A program made the position numbers and the translations under genes. A stretch of 64,000 nt of DNA, from positions 434,001-498,000 of the forward strand of contig NZ_JAJPUI010000002.1 of NCBI RefSeq assembly GCF_021390935.1, written 5' to 3'. The DNA comes from Streptomyces sp. CC228A (GTDB lineage Bacteria; Actinomycetota; Actinomycetes; Streptomycetales; Streptomycetaceae). Positions 49,699-58,212 of this stretch are shown piece after piece; within the stretch, counting starts at the first letter, position 1; the number at the start of each line of letters is the position of its first letter. The notes beneath the pieces are model-generated. The model saw only the letters and a list, made by a program, of their open reading frames with translations. It made no database searches and was not told the origin of the DNA.

Positions 49699-51307
49699 AT
49701 GATCCAGGGGGAATGGCCCCCGCTCGGCCTGGGGGAGGCCGAGGAGCGGGCGTACGAGGCGTTACTGCTGGAACGGGCCCATGGGGTGGAGGAGTTGGCG
49801 CGGCTCCTCGACCTCCCGCAGAAGCAGGTGCACACCGCGCTGGACCGGCTCGTGGAACACGGCTTCGCCCGGCCGGCCGGACCGCCCGACGGCGCCGGGC
49901 TGCCGCACCCGACGGCGCCGGAGACGGCGCTCCACACCCTGATCCACCGCAGGCAGGCGGAACTGCACCGCAGATCGGCGGAGTTGGCCCGGCTGCGGCT
50001 CACCGCAGAACGGCTGGCCGCCGCGGCCGGTACGGGGCCGGGCCAGGCGTCCGGCCCCGTCGGCGGGGTCGAGGCGGTCTCGGGGGCGCGGGCCATCGCG
50101 GAACGGGCGGGGGAACTCGTGGCGGGCGCCGAGCGGGAAGTGCTGGTCATGGACGACCGGCCGCACGTCGCCTGGCTGGACCTCGCGGCGGCGCGGGCAG
50201 CCGAAGGCCTACCGGTACGGGTGGTGCTGGGCGGGCCGGGCCTCGGCTGCCCCGCCGGTCAGCGGCGTGCAGCCGCCCTCGCGGACCGGGGCCTGCGGCT
50301 GCGGGCCGCGGCGGCGGGGGTGCCCACGCGGCTGGTCGCGGTGGACGGCCGCGTGGCGCTGCTGCCGCCGGCCGGCGGGGCCGCCCCGGGGGCCTACGCC
50401 CTGCTGGTCGCGGAGGCCCGGCTCCGGGACGCGCTGCTGCCCCTCTTCGAGGCGGTCTGGTCCGGCGCCACACCCCCGGACCGGCCGGGGTGAACCCGAA
50501 CGGCGCCTGGACCGGCCGGGGCGTGAACCCGAACGGGGCCCGGACCGGCCGGGACCGGAGGCCGAGCGCCACCCGAACCAGCCGGGGCCGGAGGCCGACC
50601 GGAGCCAGGCCCGCCTGCGACGGGAACCCGAACGGCGCCCGAACCGGCCGGAGGGGGAACCCGAGCGGCACCCGAACCAGCCGGGGCCGGAGGCCGAACG
50701 GAGCCAGGCCCGCCTGCGGCGGGAACCCGAGCGGGGCCCGAACCGGCCGGAGGGGGAGGCCGACCGGAGCCAGGCCCGCCTGCGGCGGGAACCCGAACGG
50801 CGCCCGAACCGGCCGGAGGGGGAGGCCGACCGGAGCCAGGCCCGCCTGCGGCGGGAACCCGAACGGCGCCCGAACCGGCCGGAGGGGGAGCCCGAGCGGC
50901 ACCAGAACCAGCCGGGGCGGGAGCCCGAGCGGCGCCCGGCCGGACCGCAGGCGGCGCCCGCCGGTGACCAGCAGCGAGCGCCCGAACGGCGTACGAACCA
51001 GCCGAGGCGGGAAGCCGGACCGCACCCGGCCGGACCGCACCCGGCCGAGCCGGGACCGGCTGCCGCCGGGGACCGGCGGCCGGAGCCCCAGCGGCAGCCC
51101 GCCGGACCGGAACCCGCCGGTGACCAGCAGCGGGAGCTGCTCTCCCTGCTGGCGGCCGGTCTGAAGGACGAGGCGATCGCCCGCCGCCTGGGCGTCCATG
51201 TGCACACGGCGCGCCGCCGCATCACCCGGCTCCTGGACACCTTGGACGCCCGTACCCGCTTCCAGGCCGGGGCCAGGGCCACCGCCCGCGGCTGGCTCCA
51301 GCCCTGA
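49699..51307 (+). CDS. LuxR-type regulator with TrmB-like N-terminus and long repeat linker; TTA codon; frame broken once
   Basis: From ATG 49699 (starts at 49648 or 49654 are possible) the protein has a TrmB-like winged helix (VEELARLLDLPQKQVHTALD), a PLD-like sensor domain (AEREVLVMDDRPHVAWLDLA) and a charged repeat linker. It ends with a LuxR helix-turn-helix (LLSLLAAGLKDEAIARRLG, VHTARRRITRLLDTLDA). After DRPG a two-base loss at 50490/50491 makes TGA; the next repeat copy reads GGGGCGTGAACCC where this one reads GGGGTGAACCC. Restored length is 536 residues. Codon 22 is TTA (49762-49764), so expression may depend on bldA. It probably controls the adjacent protease. Confidence 0.78.
50597..50893 (+). 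repeat. 66/99-bp in-frame repeats in the LuxR-type gene
   Basis: A unit starting GACCGGAGCCAGGCCCGCCT recurs at 50597, 50696 (one variant base), 50762 and 50828. Steps are 99, 66 and 66 bp. It encodes a charged 22-residue unit with DRSQARLRREPERRPNRPEG. Steps divisible by three and near-identical copies point to recent expansion under frame selection. Confidence 0.85.
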
Positions 51308-51316
51308 ACCCCGGCA

Positions 51317-51356
51317 CCGCGAGGGCGGGCCGCCCGTCGGCGGAGCACCCTCGCGG
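51317..51356. terminator. Bidirectional hairpin between convergent LuxR-type and lon genes
   Basis: CCGCGAGGG (51317-51325) pairs with CCCTCGCGG (51348-51356) around 22 bases that contain a smaller GGGC/GCCC stem. It lies between two convergent stops and can serve both. Confidence 0.7.
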
Positions 51357-51361
51357 GCCGT

Positions 51362-53815
51362 TCAGGCGGCGGCGACCGGGGTCCCGCCGACCGCCCCGGC
51401 GGCCTCGGCTCCGCTGTCCGCCGGGCGGGTGGACGCCGGGGTCAGGGCGATGTCGAGGACCTGCCGGACATCCGTCACGGTGTGCACCTCCAGCGCGTCC
51501 AGCACCTCGGCCGGCACGTCGTCGAGGTCGGGCTCGTTGCGCTTCGGGATGACGACGGTGGTGATGCCCGCCCGGTGCGCCGCCAGCAGCTTCTGCTTGA
51601 CGCCGCCGATGGGCAGGACCCGCCCCGTCAGCGAGACCTCGCCGGTCATCGCCACATCGGTCCGCACCAGCCGCCCGCTGAGCAGGGAGGCGAGGGCGGT
51701 CGTCATGGTGATGCCGGCACTGGGGCCGTCCTTCGGCACGGCGCCCGCCGGGAAGTGGACGTGCACACCACGGTCCTTCAACCCGGTGACGGGCAGCTCC
51801 AGCTCGGCGCCGTGCGAGCGGAGGAAGGACAGCGCGATCTGCGCGGACTCCTTCATGACGTCGCCGAGCTGACCGGTGAGGGTGAGCCCGGCGGCGCCGG
51901 TCTCCGGGTCCGCCAGGGACGCCTCCACGAACAGCACGTCGCCTCCGGCCCCGGTGACGGCCAGACCGGTCGCCACACCGGGCACGGACGTACGGCGCTC
52001 GGACGGGTCCTGCGCCGACTCCGGCACGTGGTGGGGCCGCCCGATGAGCCCGCGCAGGTCGTCGGCGCCCACCGTGGACGGCAGCTTCCGCTCCCCCAGT
52101 TCGGCCTGCGCCGCGACCTTCCGCAGCAGCCGGGCGACGGCCCGCTCCAGGTTCCGCACGCCCGCCTCGCGGGTGTATTCGCCGGCGAGGCGGCGCAGCG
52201 CGGCCTCCTCGACCACGACCTCGTCCTCCGCGAGCCCCGCGCGGTCGAGCTGGCGCGGCACCAGGTGCTCACGGGCGATGACGATCTTCTCGTCCTCCGT
52301 GTAGCCGTCGAGGCGGACGAGCTCCATCCGGTCGAGCAGGGCGTCCGGGATGGCCTCCAGCACGTTGGCGGTCGCGAGGAAGACGACGTCGCTCAGGTCG
52401 AGTTCGACTTCCAGGTAGTGGTCGCGGAAGGTGTGGTTCTGGGCCGGGTCCAGGACCTCCAGCAGGGCGGCGGCCGGGTCGCCCCGGAAGTCGGAGCCGA
52501 CCTTGTCGATCTCGTCGAGGAGCACGACCGGGTTCATGGAGCCGGCTTCCTTGACGGCCCGCACGATCCGGCCCGGCAGGGCTCCGACGTAGGTCCTGCG
52601 GTGGCCGCGGATCTCGGCTTCGTCCCGTACGCCGCCGAGCGCGACCCGGACGAACTTCCGCCCCATGGCGTGGGCGACGGACTCGCCGAGCGAGGTCTTG
52701 CCCACGCCGGGCGGGCCGACGAGGGCGAGGACGGCGCCGCCGCGGCGCCCGCCGACGACACCCATGCCGCGGTCGGAGCGCCGCTTGCGCACGGCGAGGT
52801 ACTCGGTGATGCGGTCCTTCACGTCGTCGAGTCCCGCGTGCTCGGCGTCGAGCACGGCGCGGGCGCCCCGGATGTCGTACCGGTCCTCGGTCCGCTCGTT
52901 CCAGGGCAGTTCGAGGACGGTGTCGAGCCACGTGCGGATCCAGCCGCTCTCCGGGGACTGGTCGCTGCCCCGCTCCAGCTTGTCCACTTCCTTGAGGGCG
53001 GCCTCACGCACCTTCTCCGGGAGGTCCGCGGCCTCGACCCGGGCCCGGTAGTCGTCGGACTCGTCGCCGTCGCCGCCGCCGTCGAGTTCGCGCAGCTCCT
53101 TGCGTACGGCTTCGAGCTGGCGGCGCAGCAGGAACTCCCGCTGCTGCTTGTCGACGCCTTCCTGGACGTCCTTGGCGATGGACTCGGCGACGTCCTGCTC
53201 GGCGAGGTGGTCGCGCAGCTGCTGGGTGGCGAGCCTGAGCCGCTCGACGGGGTCGACGGCCTCCAGCAGGGCGACCTTCTGCTCCAGGGTCAGGAACGGC
53301 GAGTACCCGGCGTTGTCCGCGAGGGCGCCGACCCCGTCGATCTGCTGGACGCGGTCCACGACCTGCCACGCGCCGCGCTTGCGGAGCCAGCTGGTGGCCA
53401 GGGCCTTGTACTCGGTGACGAGTTCGGTGACGGCTCCGGGCAGGGGGTCCGGTACGGCCTCGTCGAGGGCCGTCCCCTCGACCCACAGCGCGGCGCCCGG
53501 CCCGGTGGTCCCGGCGCCGATCCGCACCCGTCGCAGGCCCCGGATCAGCGCGCCCGCGTCGCCGCCGGAGAGCCGGCCGACCTGCTCGACGGTGCCGAGC
53601 ACGCCGATCCCCGCGTAGGTGCCGTCGATCCGCGGGACCAGCAGCACGCGGGGCTTGGCGCCCCCGCCCCGCGCGGCGGCCTGCGCGGCCTCCACGGCGG
53701 CGCGCACGTCGGCGTCGGACAGCTCCAGGGACACCACCATGCCGGGCAGGACCACCTCGTCGTCGAGGGGCAGGACGGGCAGGGTCAGCGAAGCGGACGG
53801 CGAATCAGCAGCCAT
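51362..53815 (-). CDS. lon: ATP-dependent protease Lon
   Basis: ATG 53815 follows AGGGGAG. The 817 residues show the order of Lon: N-terminal LON substrate domain (1-200), helical region, AAA+ module with LVGPPGVGKTSLGESV, NPVVLLDEIDKVGSDFRGDP and an arginine-finger region, and the S16 protease with PKDGPSAGITM (catalytic Ser, about residue 697) and GGVKQKLLAAHRAG (catalytic Lys, about 737). It degrades damaged and regulatory proteins in the cytoplasm. A HAIR element directly upstream predicts HspR repression and heat induction, as known for lon in Streptomyces. Confidence 0.97.
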   Translation of the reverse strand: MAADSPSASLTLPVLPLDDEVVLPGMVVSLELSDADVRAAVEAAQAAARGGGAKPRVLLVPRIDGTYAGIGVLGTVEQVGRLSGGDAGALIRGLRRVRIGAGTTGPGAALWVEGTALDEAVPDPLPGAVTELVTEYKALATSWLRKRGAWQVVDRVQQIDGVGALADNAGYSPFLTLEQKVALLEAVDPVERLRLATQQLRDHLAEQDVAESIAKDVQEGVDKQQREFLLRRQLEAVRKELRELDGGGDGDESDDYRARVEAADLPEKVREAALKEVDKLERGSDQSPESGWIRTWLDTVLELPWNERTEDRYDIRGARAVLDAEHAGLDDVKDRITEYLAVRKRRSDRGMGVVGGRRGGAVLALVGPPGVGKTSLGESVAHAMGRKFVRVALGGVRDEAEIRGHRRTYVGALPGRIVRAVKEAGSMNPVVLLDEIDKVGSDFRGDPAAALLEVLDPAQNHTFRDHYLEVELDLSDVVFLATANVLEAIPDALLDRMELVRLDGYTEDEKIVIAREHLVPRQLDRAGLAEDEVVVEEAALRRLAGEYTREAGVRNLERAVARLLRKVAAQAELGERKLPSTVGADDLRGLIGRPHHVPESAQDPSERRTSVPGVATGLAVTGAGGDVLFVEASLADPETGAAGLTLTGQLGDVMKESAQIALSFLRSHGAELELPVTGLKDRGVHVHFPAGAVPKDGPSAGITMTTALASLLSGRLVRTDVAMTGEVSLTGRVLPIGGVKQKLLAAHRAGITTVVIPKRNEPDLDDVPAEVLDALEVHTVTDVRQVLDIALTPASTRPADSGAEAAGAVGGTPVAAA

Positions 53816-53836
53816 GATCTCCCCTTAGGCAGGCAA

Positions 53837-53857
53837 GTTGAGCTCTACCGACTCAAT
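53837..53857 (-). promoter_or_regulatory. HAIR (HspR) operator upstream of lon
   Basis: GTTGAGC-N7-ACTCAAT on the plus strand (ATTGAGT-N7-GCTCAAC on the coding strand) matches the HspR-associated inverted repeat CTTGAGT-N7-ACTCAAG at 11 of 14 positions, with exact spacing. It lies 22-42 bp before the lon start, where HspR would block the promoter. Confidence 0.8.
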
Positions 53858-53904
53858 GCATGTGAGCCGCCCTATGTTCCCACCCCGGCACGTGTTCGCT
53901 CTGA

Positions 53905-54849
53905 GCGATCACCGGCCGCAGCATCCACGACCTCGCCGGAGCCCTGCCCGAACTCCGTGACCCGCAGCCCGACTGGAGGATGTTCCGCCACCAGCCCCAG
54001 CCCGGCTGCCACCGATGCGACGCCCGGCATCCGGGCGGAAAGGTCACCCGCCTCCTGCCGCACCACCGCTACGTCTGCCTGCGCCACCGCACCTGGATCG
54101 GCCCGCCGGACGCCGACAGACCCTCCGCCGACCTGAGCGAACTTCCCGCCGTCGTCGACGCCCAGCGTCGGCACCTGCGCCTGCTGAGCCGACGCGGGTG
54201 GGCAGCCACCTACGACGCCGTGCTGACCGCCTCCAGCTTCTGCGGGCACATCTGGGACACGGTCCGCCCGCCCGAAGACCCCCGTCACGTCGCGTACACC
54301 TGGGACGCCCGGGCCCGGGTACTCGTGCCGGACGGCGACGAGTCCGCCGCCTTCTACGCCTACAGCACCTCCGCGGTCTATCCCGAAGCCGTCAGCCTCG
54401 CCGTGATCATCGCCTCGCCCCACTGGCGCCGCCTCGCGAGCGGCAACATCCTGGACGGCCTCCGCTTCTGTGCGGAGATCAGCCGCCGCGTCAGCTACCC
54501 GTACGACGACAAACCCGAGTTGGGCGACGCCATAGCGCACGGGGCGATCGCCGACTCCTGGCGTCCTCCCTCCGCGCCGACCAACACCTACTCGCCGGCA
54601 CGGGTCAGCGGCGTCCTCCCGCCCCTGCACCGCGCGCAAGCCCGGCGACACGAGCAGAGCGCGCTCTGGTTCAGCCGGAACCGCAAGGCCGGCTCCCCCC
54701 TGCTCCGCCACCTCCACATCCGCCCCGTCATCGACCGCGCATGGGCCCCGAAGTACGAACGGACCGAAGGAGCGATCTGGCACAGCAAGCAGACCGATCC
54801 ACAGTTTCTCGCCTGGGACGCACGCCGACGAGCGGAGGAGAGAACCTGA
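53905..54849 (+). pseudogene. TniQ-like protein, 5'-truncated
   Basis: The frame is open from a TGA at 53902 but the first ATG is at 53980, inside the conserved region. Translation upstream of that ATG (GRSIHDLAGALPELRDPQPD) is still protein-like, so the original start is lost. GCHRCDARHPGG, then RLLPHHRYVCLRHRTWIG, form the CxxC..CxxH zinc finger of TniQ-type proteins. The rest is helical and ends RRRAEERT. TniQ proteins are target-selection factors of Tn7-like elements; orphan copies are common in Streptomyces. No transposase neighbours it. From ATG 53980 a 289-residue product could still be made. Confidence 0.55.
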
Positions 54850-54853
54850 CAGC

Positions 54854-55087
54854 TCACCCGGTTGATGCCACCAATCCGGCGTTTATCGAACGTTTAATCT
54901 CCACAGGCATATCGAACGCCTCAACTGCAATAGCGCCACGCGGGCGACACAGAAAGAAATTCACCCGTTCCATGGCGGCGTCCAGCGCGATTGTCTGGCG
55001 ATGGACAAGCGGGAAGTGCGCCGACACCCCCTCAATCAGTACCGACCCCACTTCGTTCGAGCCACAAGTCACACCCGCCTCAGCCAT
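54854..55087 (-). CDS. Hypothetical short protein or gene fragment
   Basis: ATG 55087 (GGGAG upstream) gives 77 residues including TCGSNEVGSVLIEGVSAHFP, LVHRQTIALDAAMERVNFFL and EAFDMPVEIKRSINAGL. The sequence looks protein-like and less GC-biased than its neighbours, but the family is not recognised. It converges with the TniQ-like frame. The remaining 200 bp to the next gene contain its promoter side and that of the secreted protein. Confidence 0.35.
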   Translation of the reverse strand: MAEAGVTCGSNEVGSVLIEGVSAHFPLVHRQTIALDAAMERVNFFLCRPRGAIAVEAFDMPVEIKRSINAGLVASTG

Positions 55088-55294
55088 CTCCCGCGGAACT
55101 CCACGGTCCGTGGGGACACAGGAGCCGATCTGTGTGAGGCTCACACCGCGAAGCCGACAGCGGCAGAACAAGCCGAACAGCCGGCTCCACGCCACGACCT
55201 CGGGGGAACACCGGTTAGCCACCGGTCGCAAGGTCCCTGCGGTCCGACGTCGACGTCTGCAATCTGCACCACAACGACCAAGGAGCGCACCATC

Positions 55295-55789
55295 ATGTCC
55301 ATTTCCTTCCGCGCCGCCAAAGGTGGCGCACTCGCGGTGGCCCTGGCAGGGCTGATGCTGGCCGGAGCGGGTCAGGCCACCGCTGCCAGCGAAGGCGCCA
55401 CGATCTCCGACAGCGCCTCGGTCTCCATTCCGGGTACCGGAGTGGTCATCCAGGCCAACACCTGGAACTGCAACTTCTACAGCGACAAGTGCTCGTTCGC
55501 CACGTCCTCGAAGGCCCTCAAGAGCGGGTCCGCGTACAAGGTCGAGACGATCAAGAACACCGCGACGGTCACCGCGAACGGCTGGGGGGCGACCATATCG
55601 GTGTCGCCGAGCGCCACGCAGGTGAGCAAGGAGACGGCCCGGATCGCGTGGACGAACACCAACACGTGGATCTCCGACATCAGCGGGATCGCTGACCCGT
55701 CGGGCGCCTTCAGCACGAGCATCACCACCTGCTCCGACGCGTACGCGTTCAAGAGCGGTTCGAAGGCGTGGTCGTCGGCCTGCACCTGA
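55295..55789 (+). CDS. Small secreted protein, first gene of an ABC-transporter operon
   Basis: ATG 55295 follows AAGGAG. The 164-residue protein has a clear signal peptide (GGALAVALAGLMLAGAGQAT, cleavage near TAA-S) and a Ser/Thr-rich mature part of about 130 residues. Four cysteines sit in two pairs: NTWNCNFYSDKCSF and TTCSDAYAFKSGSKAWSSAC. Repeated alternating patterns (TISDSASVSIPGTGVVI, TATVTANGWGATISVS) suggest a beta-sandwich. It is not a family I can name. The gene order that follows resembles lactococcin-972-type loci (secreted product, membrane protein, ABC pair), but the mature sequence does not clearly match that family. Confidence 0.75.
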   Translation: MSISFRAAKGGALAVALAGLMLAGAGQATAASEGATISDSASVSIPGTGVVIQANTWNCNFYSDKCSFATSSKALKSGSAYKVETIKNTATVTANGWGATISVSPSATQVSKETARIAWTNTNTWISDISGIADPSGAFSTSITTCSDAYAFKSGSKAWSSACT

Positions 55790-55873
55790 TGAACCCGTGT
55801 GGGGCCGCCGCGATCGCGCGGCTGCCCCACGCCGTACACCAACCCGAACTACGCAAGAAACGCGGGAACCACG

Positions 55874-57469
55874 ATGACGAGGAAGCGACTCGGGTGGCTG
55901 GTCGGGGCGGGTGCTCTGCTGCTCGCGCTCGTCCTCACGCTCCCCCTGCACATCGGCCAGCTCCTTCCGGGCAAGAGCGACCATGTGCCGGACGCTCCGG
56001 GCCAGGGACTGCCGGAGGCGTTGGAACAGCTACGGGGTGACAACGACCTCGTGCGCCCGCAGGCTGTCGCGCACGGCGCCCGCCCCCGCCTTCACAGCAC
56101 CGCGTACGGCCGCCAGGAGACCCGACTCTCCGACGGCACGACCGCCATGCCCGCCCTCGACGACAAAGCGCTCATCGCCCTCGCGGAATCGGACGCGACT
56201 GAATCGCCCGCATGGCGTGCCTACTATCTGTGCCTGGCTGTCGCCCCCAGGGACCCCGGCGCTCCATCGCCGCACGCCCAGCGGCTCATGGACCAAATCC
56301 CGTGGTCGAAGGAAGCCTTGGAGGAAGCCCGCACGTACCTGATCACCCGAGGCTCCACGGACAGCATCGACACGTCTGTCGCCACCCGCGGTTCTTTCCT
56401 CACCGCGCTGCGCTGTCTCGGCAAGGCGGACGGCGTACCCGAGTCGGCCCTTGACGCCCTCGCGACGGACGCGAACCGAATCAGCACGCCGATCCCCGTG
56501 CTGGAGGCGTCGGACGCGCTTTCCGGGCTCGGCCGCCCTCTGAAGCCGTCCACCGCGGTCAGCGACTGGCACTCAGAGGCCACGGCCCAGTCGTGCACCG
56601 AGGCCGACGCCGCTCAGCTGGCCGCCCAGCGGATCCTCTCCCCGGCCACGCGTCTGCCGCAGGAATCCGCGCAATGCCTCAAGGCCGGCATCGGCTCGGA
56701 CAATCCACAAACACGCTGGCTGGCTCGCAGAGCTCTTCCTCAGGAAAAGAGCATCAAGACCAGGGCCGCTTTCGATGACAAGGGACTCGTCATCGAAACG
56801 CCCAATCAGCAGGGAAACCTCCGAGCGACGTACGAAGCGGCTCGCGCGCTCGCCATTACCGGAACACAGAATCAGGCACCCGACTGGCTCACCGACGCGG
56901 TGCGAAAGCTCAGCAATGAACGCGAACTTCCCCCCGGCGACAATGTCATGGTCGCCCTGATCTGCGACCGGTTGGAACTAGCCTGCGGCCCCCGAGCAGC
57001 AGAGGGCCAACGCGATGTCGCCGCGCTCGTCGTGCCCCCTCGCTATCAGGCCAACCGGTCCGCCCAATGGGGAGACACCATGCGGGCCCGCATCGAGCTG
57101 GAACTCGGCTGCCCCAAGACCGACATCGCTCCCGCGCTGCCCGAGGGCAAACGACTCGACGGCCCGGCGCTCCGCGCCCTCCGGCTCCTCGGCGAAGCCG
57201 GCTGCAAGGAGCAGGCCGCTCAGGCCGTTACCGGCCACGACCTGCCGAAAATCGCCACCGGATTGCTACGCGACGGCGACCTCATCGGCGCCGCGGACGC
57301 CTATTGGGCCGCTGTTCACTCCGGAGCGGTGATCTCCCAGGAGTTCTTCGACCAACTTCCCTCTCTCGTGGCAAAGTTCACGGCGAAGGGCAACGCTTCC
57401 CTCTACAGCCGTACTCCTGGCGGTCCCGCCGATGTGGAAGCCACCAACGCTGCCTACTCCCTGCAGTGA
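55874..57469 (+). CDS. Membrane-anchored helical protein in ABC-transporter operon
   Basis: ATG 55874 gives 531 residues. One N-terminal transmembrane or uncleaved signal segment (WLVGAGALLLALVLTLPLHI) is followed by a large extracytoplasmic helical domain of irregular solenoid type (DATESPAWRAYYLCLAVAPR, LRATYEAARALAITGTQ). Cysteines recur at similar spacing (LCLAV, LRCLG, AQSCTE, AQCLK, LICDRLELACG, ELGCPK, EAGCKE). No catalytic motif is recognised. Its stop overlaps the ATPase start by GTGA. I infer a surface partner or processing/immunity protein for the small secreted product. Confidence 0.7.
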   Translation: MTRKRLGWLVGAGALLLALVLTLPLHIGQLLPGKSDHVPDAPGQGLPEALEQLRGDNDLVRPQAVAHGARPRLHSTAYGRQETRLSDGTTAMPALDDKALIALAESDATESPAWRAYYLCLAVAPRDPGAPSPHAQRLMDQIPWSKEALEEARTYLITRGSTDSIDTSVATRGSFLTALRCLGKADGVPESALDALATDANRISTPIPVLEASDALSGLGRPLKPSTAVSDWHSEATAQSCTEADAAQLAAQRILSPATRLPQESAQCLKAGIGSDNPQTRWLARRALPQEKSIKTRAAFDDKGLVIETPNQQGNLRATYEAARALAITGTQNQAPDWLTDAVRKLSNERELPPGDNVMVALICDRLELACGPRAAEGQRDVAALVVPPRYQANRSAQWGDTMRARIELELGCPKTDIAPALPEGKRLDGPALRALRLLGEAGCKEQAAQAVTGHDLPKIATGLLRDGDLIGAADAYWAAVHSGAVISQEFFDQLPSLVAKFTAKGNASLYSRTPGGPADVEATNAAYSLQ

Positions 57470-58212
57470 CAGCACCGACCCGTCCCAGCGTCCCGGAGCG
57501 CATCGTGCTCGAAGAACCCCCTGCCGCACTCGTCCTCGACTCCGTGTCCTACCGATATCCGGGCACGGACCGGAATGTGATCGAGGACCTGAACCTCACC
57601 CTGCCTGCGGGCCTGACCCTTGCCGTGCAGGGTCCGTCCGGCTGCGGCAAGAGCACCGTGCTCGCGCTGGCGGGGTTGATCCTGGCCCCCACGGCCGGGA
57701 CGATCACCATCGCCGGCGCCGACTCCGCCGCGGGCGACCCCGATGCTCTTCGCCGTCATCGCGTCGGCACGGTGCTCCAGGACCTCGGTCTCCTCCCGTT
57801 CCTCAATACCTGGGAGAACGTCGCGGCCGCCTTCGGGCCGCGCCTGGCCCGCCATCGCGAACAGGCGCGCGCCGCGCTGTCCGCACTGGACATGGCGGAC
57901 CTCGCCGACCGCCCGGTCCAGGAGCTCTCCGGCGGCCAGCGGCAACGCGTGGCCATCGCCCGCGCCGCCGTGCACGAACCCGCGCTGATCCTCGCCGACG
58001 AACCGACCTCCGGACTCGACGAGAAGAACGGCGACCTCGTCATGGAGGCGCTGCTGGAGTGCGCGGCGCGCGGCACCGGCGTACTCGTCGTCACGCACGA
58101 CCCGCGCATCGCGGACCGGTGCGCCCGCGCGTCCCGTCTCGTGGACGGACGACTCACCGACGCCACCCCCGCCGGCCCCACCCAGGAGGAACCGCGTGAC
58201 CCCGTCCACTGA
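57466..58212 (+). CDS. ABC transporter ATP-binding protein (MacB/LolD type)
   Basis: The protein has 248 residues from GTG 57466. Walker A is VQGPSGCGKSTVLALAG, the Q-loop VLQDLGLLPFLNTWENV, the signature LSGGQRQRVAIARA, Walker B ALILADEPTSGLD, and the H-loop VVTHDPRI. It is the ATPase partner of the FtsX-like permease encoded next, whose start it overlaps by 17 bases. Such MacB-type pairs drive mechanotransmission or export and resistance to peptides across the membrane. Confidence 0.93.
   Translation: MTAPTRPSVPERIVLEEPPAALVLDSVSYRYPGTDRNVIEDLNLTLPAGLTLAVQGPSGCGKSTVLALAGLILAPTAGTITIAGADSAAGDPDALRRHRVGTVLQDLGLLPFLNTWENVAAAFGPRLARHREQARAALSALDMADLADRPVQELSGGQRQRVAIARAAVHEPALILADEPTSGLDEKNGDLVMEALLECAARGTGVLVVTHDPRIADRCARASRLVDGRLTDATPAGPTQEEPRDPVH

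Noticed and set aside
50597..50893. Regular 66-bp repeats as a CRISPR array
   Set aside because: There are no unique spacers; the units are contiguous, in-frame coding repeats in a regulator gene and no cas gene is present.
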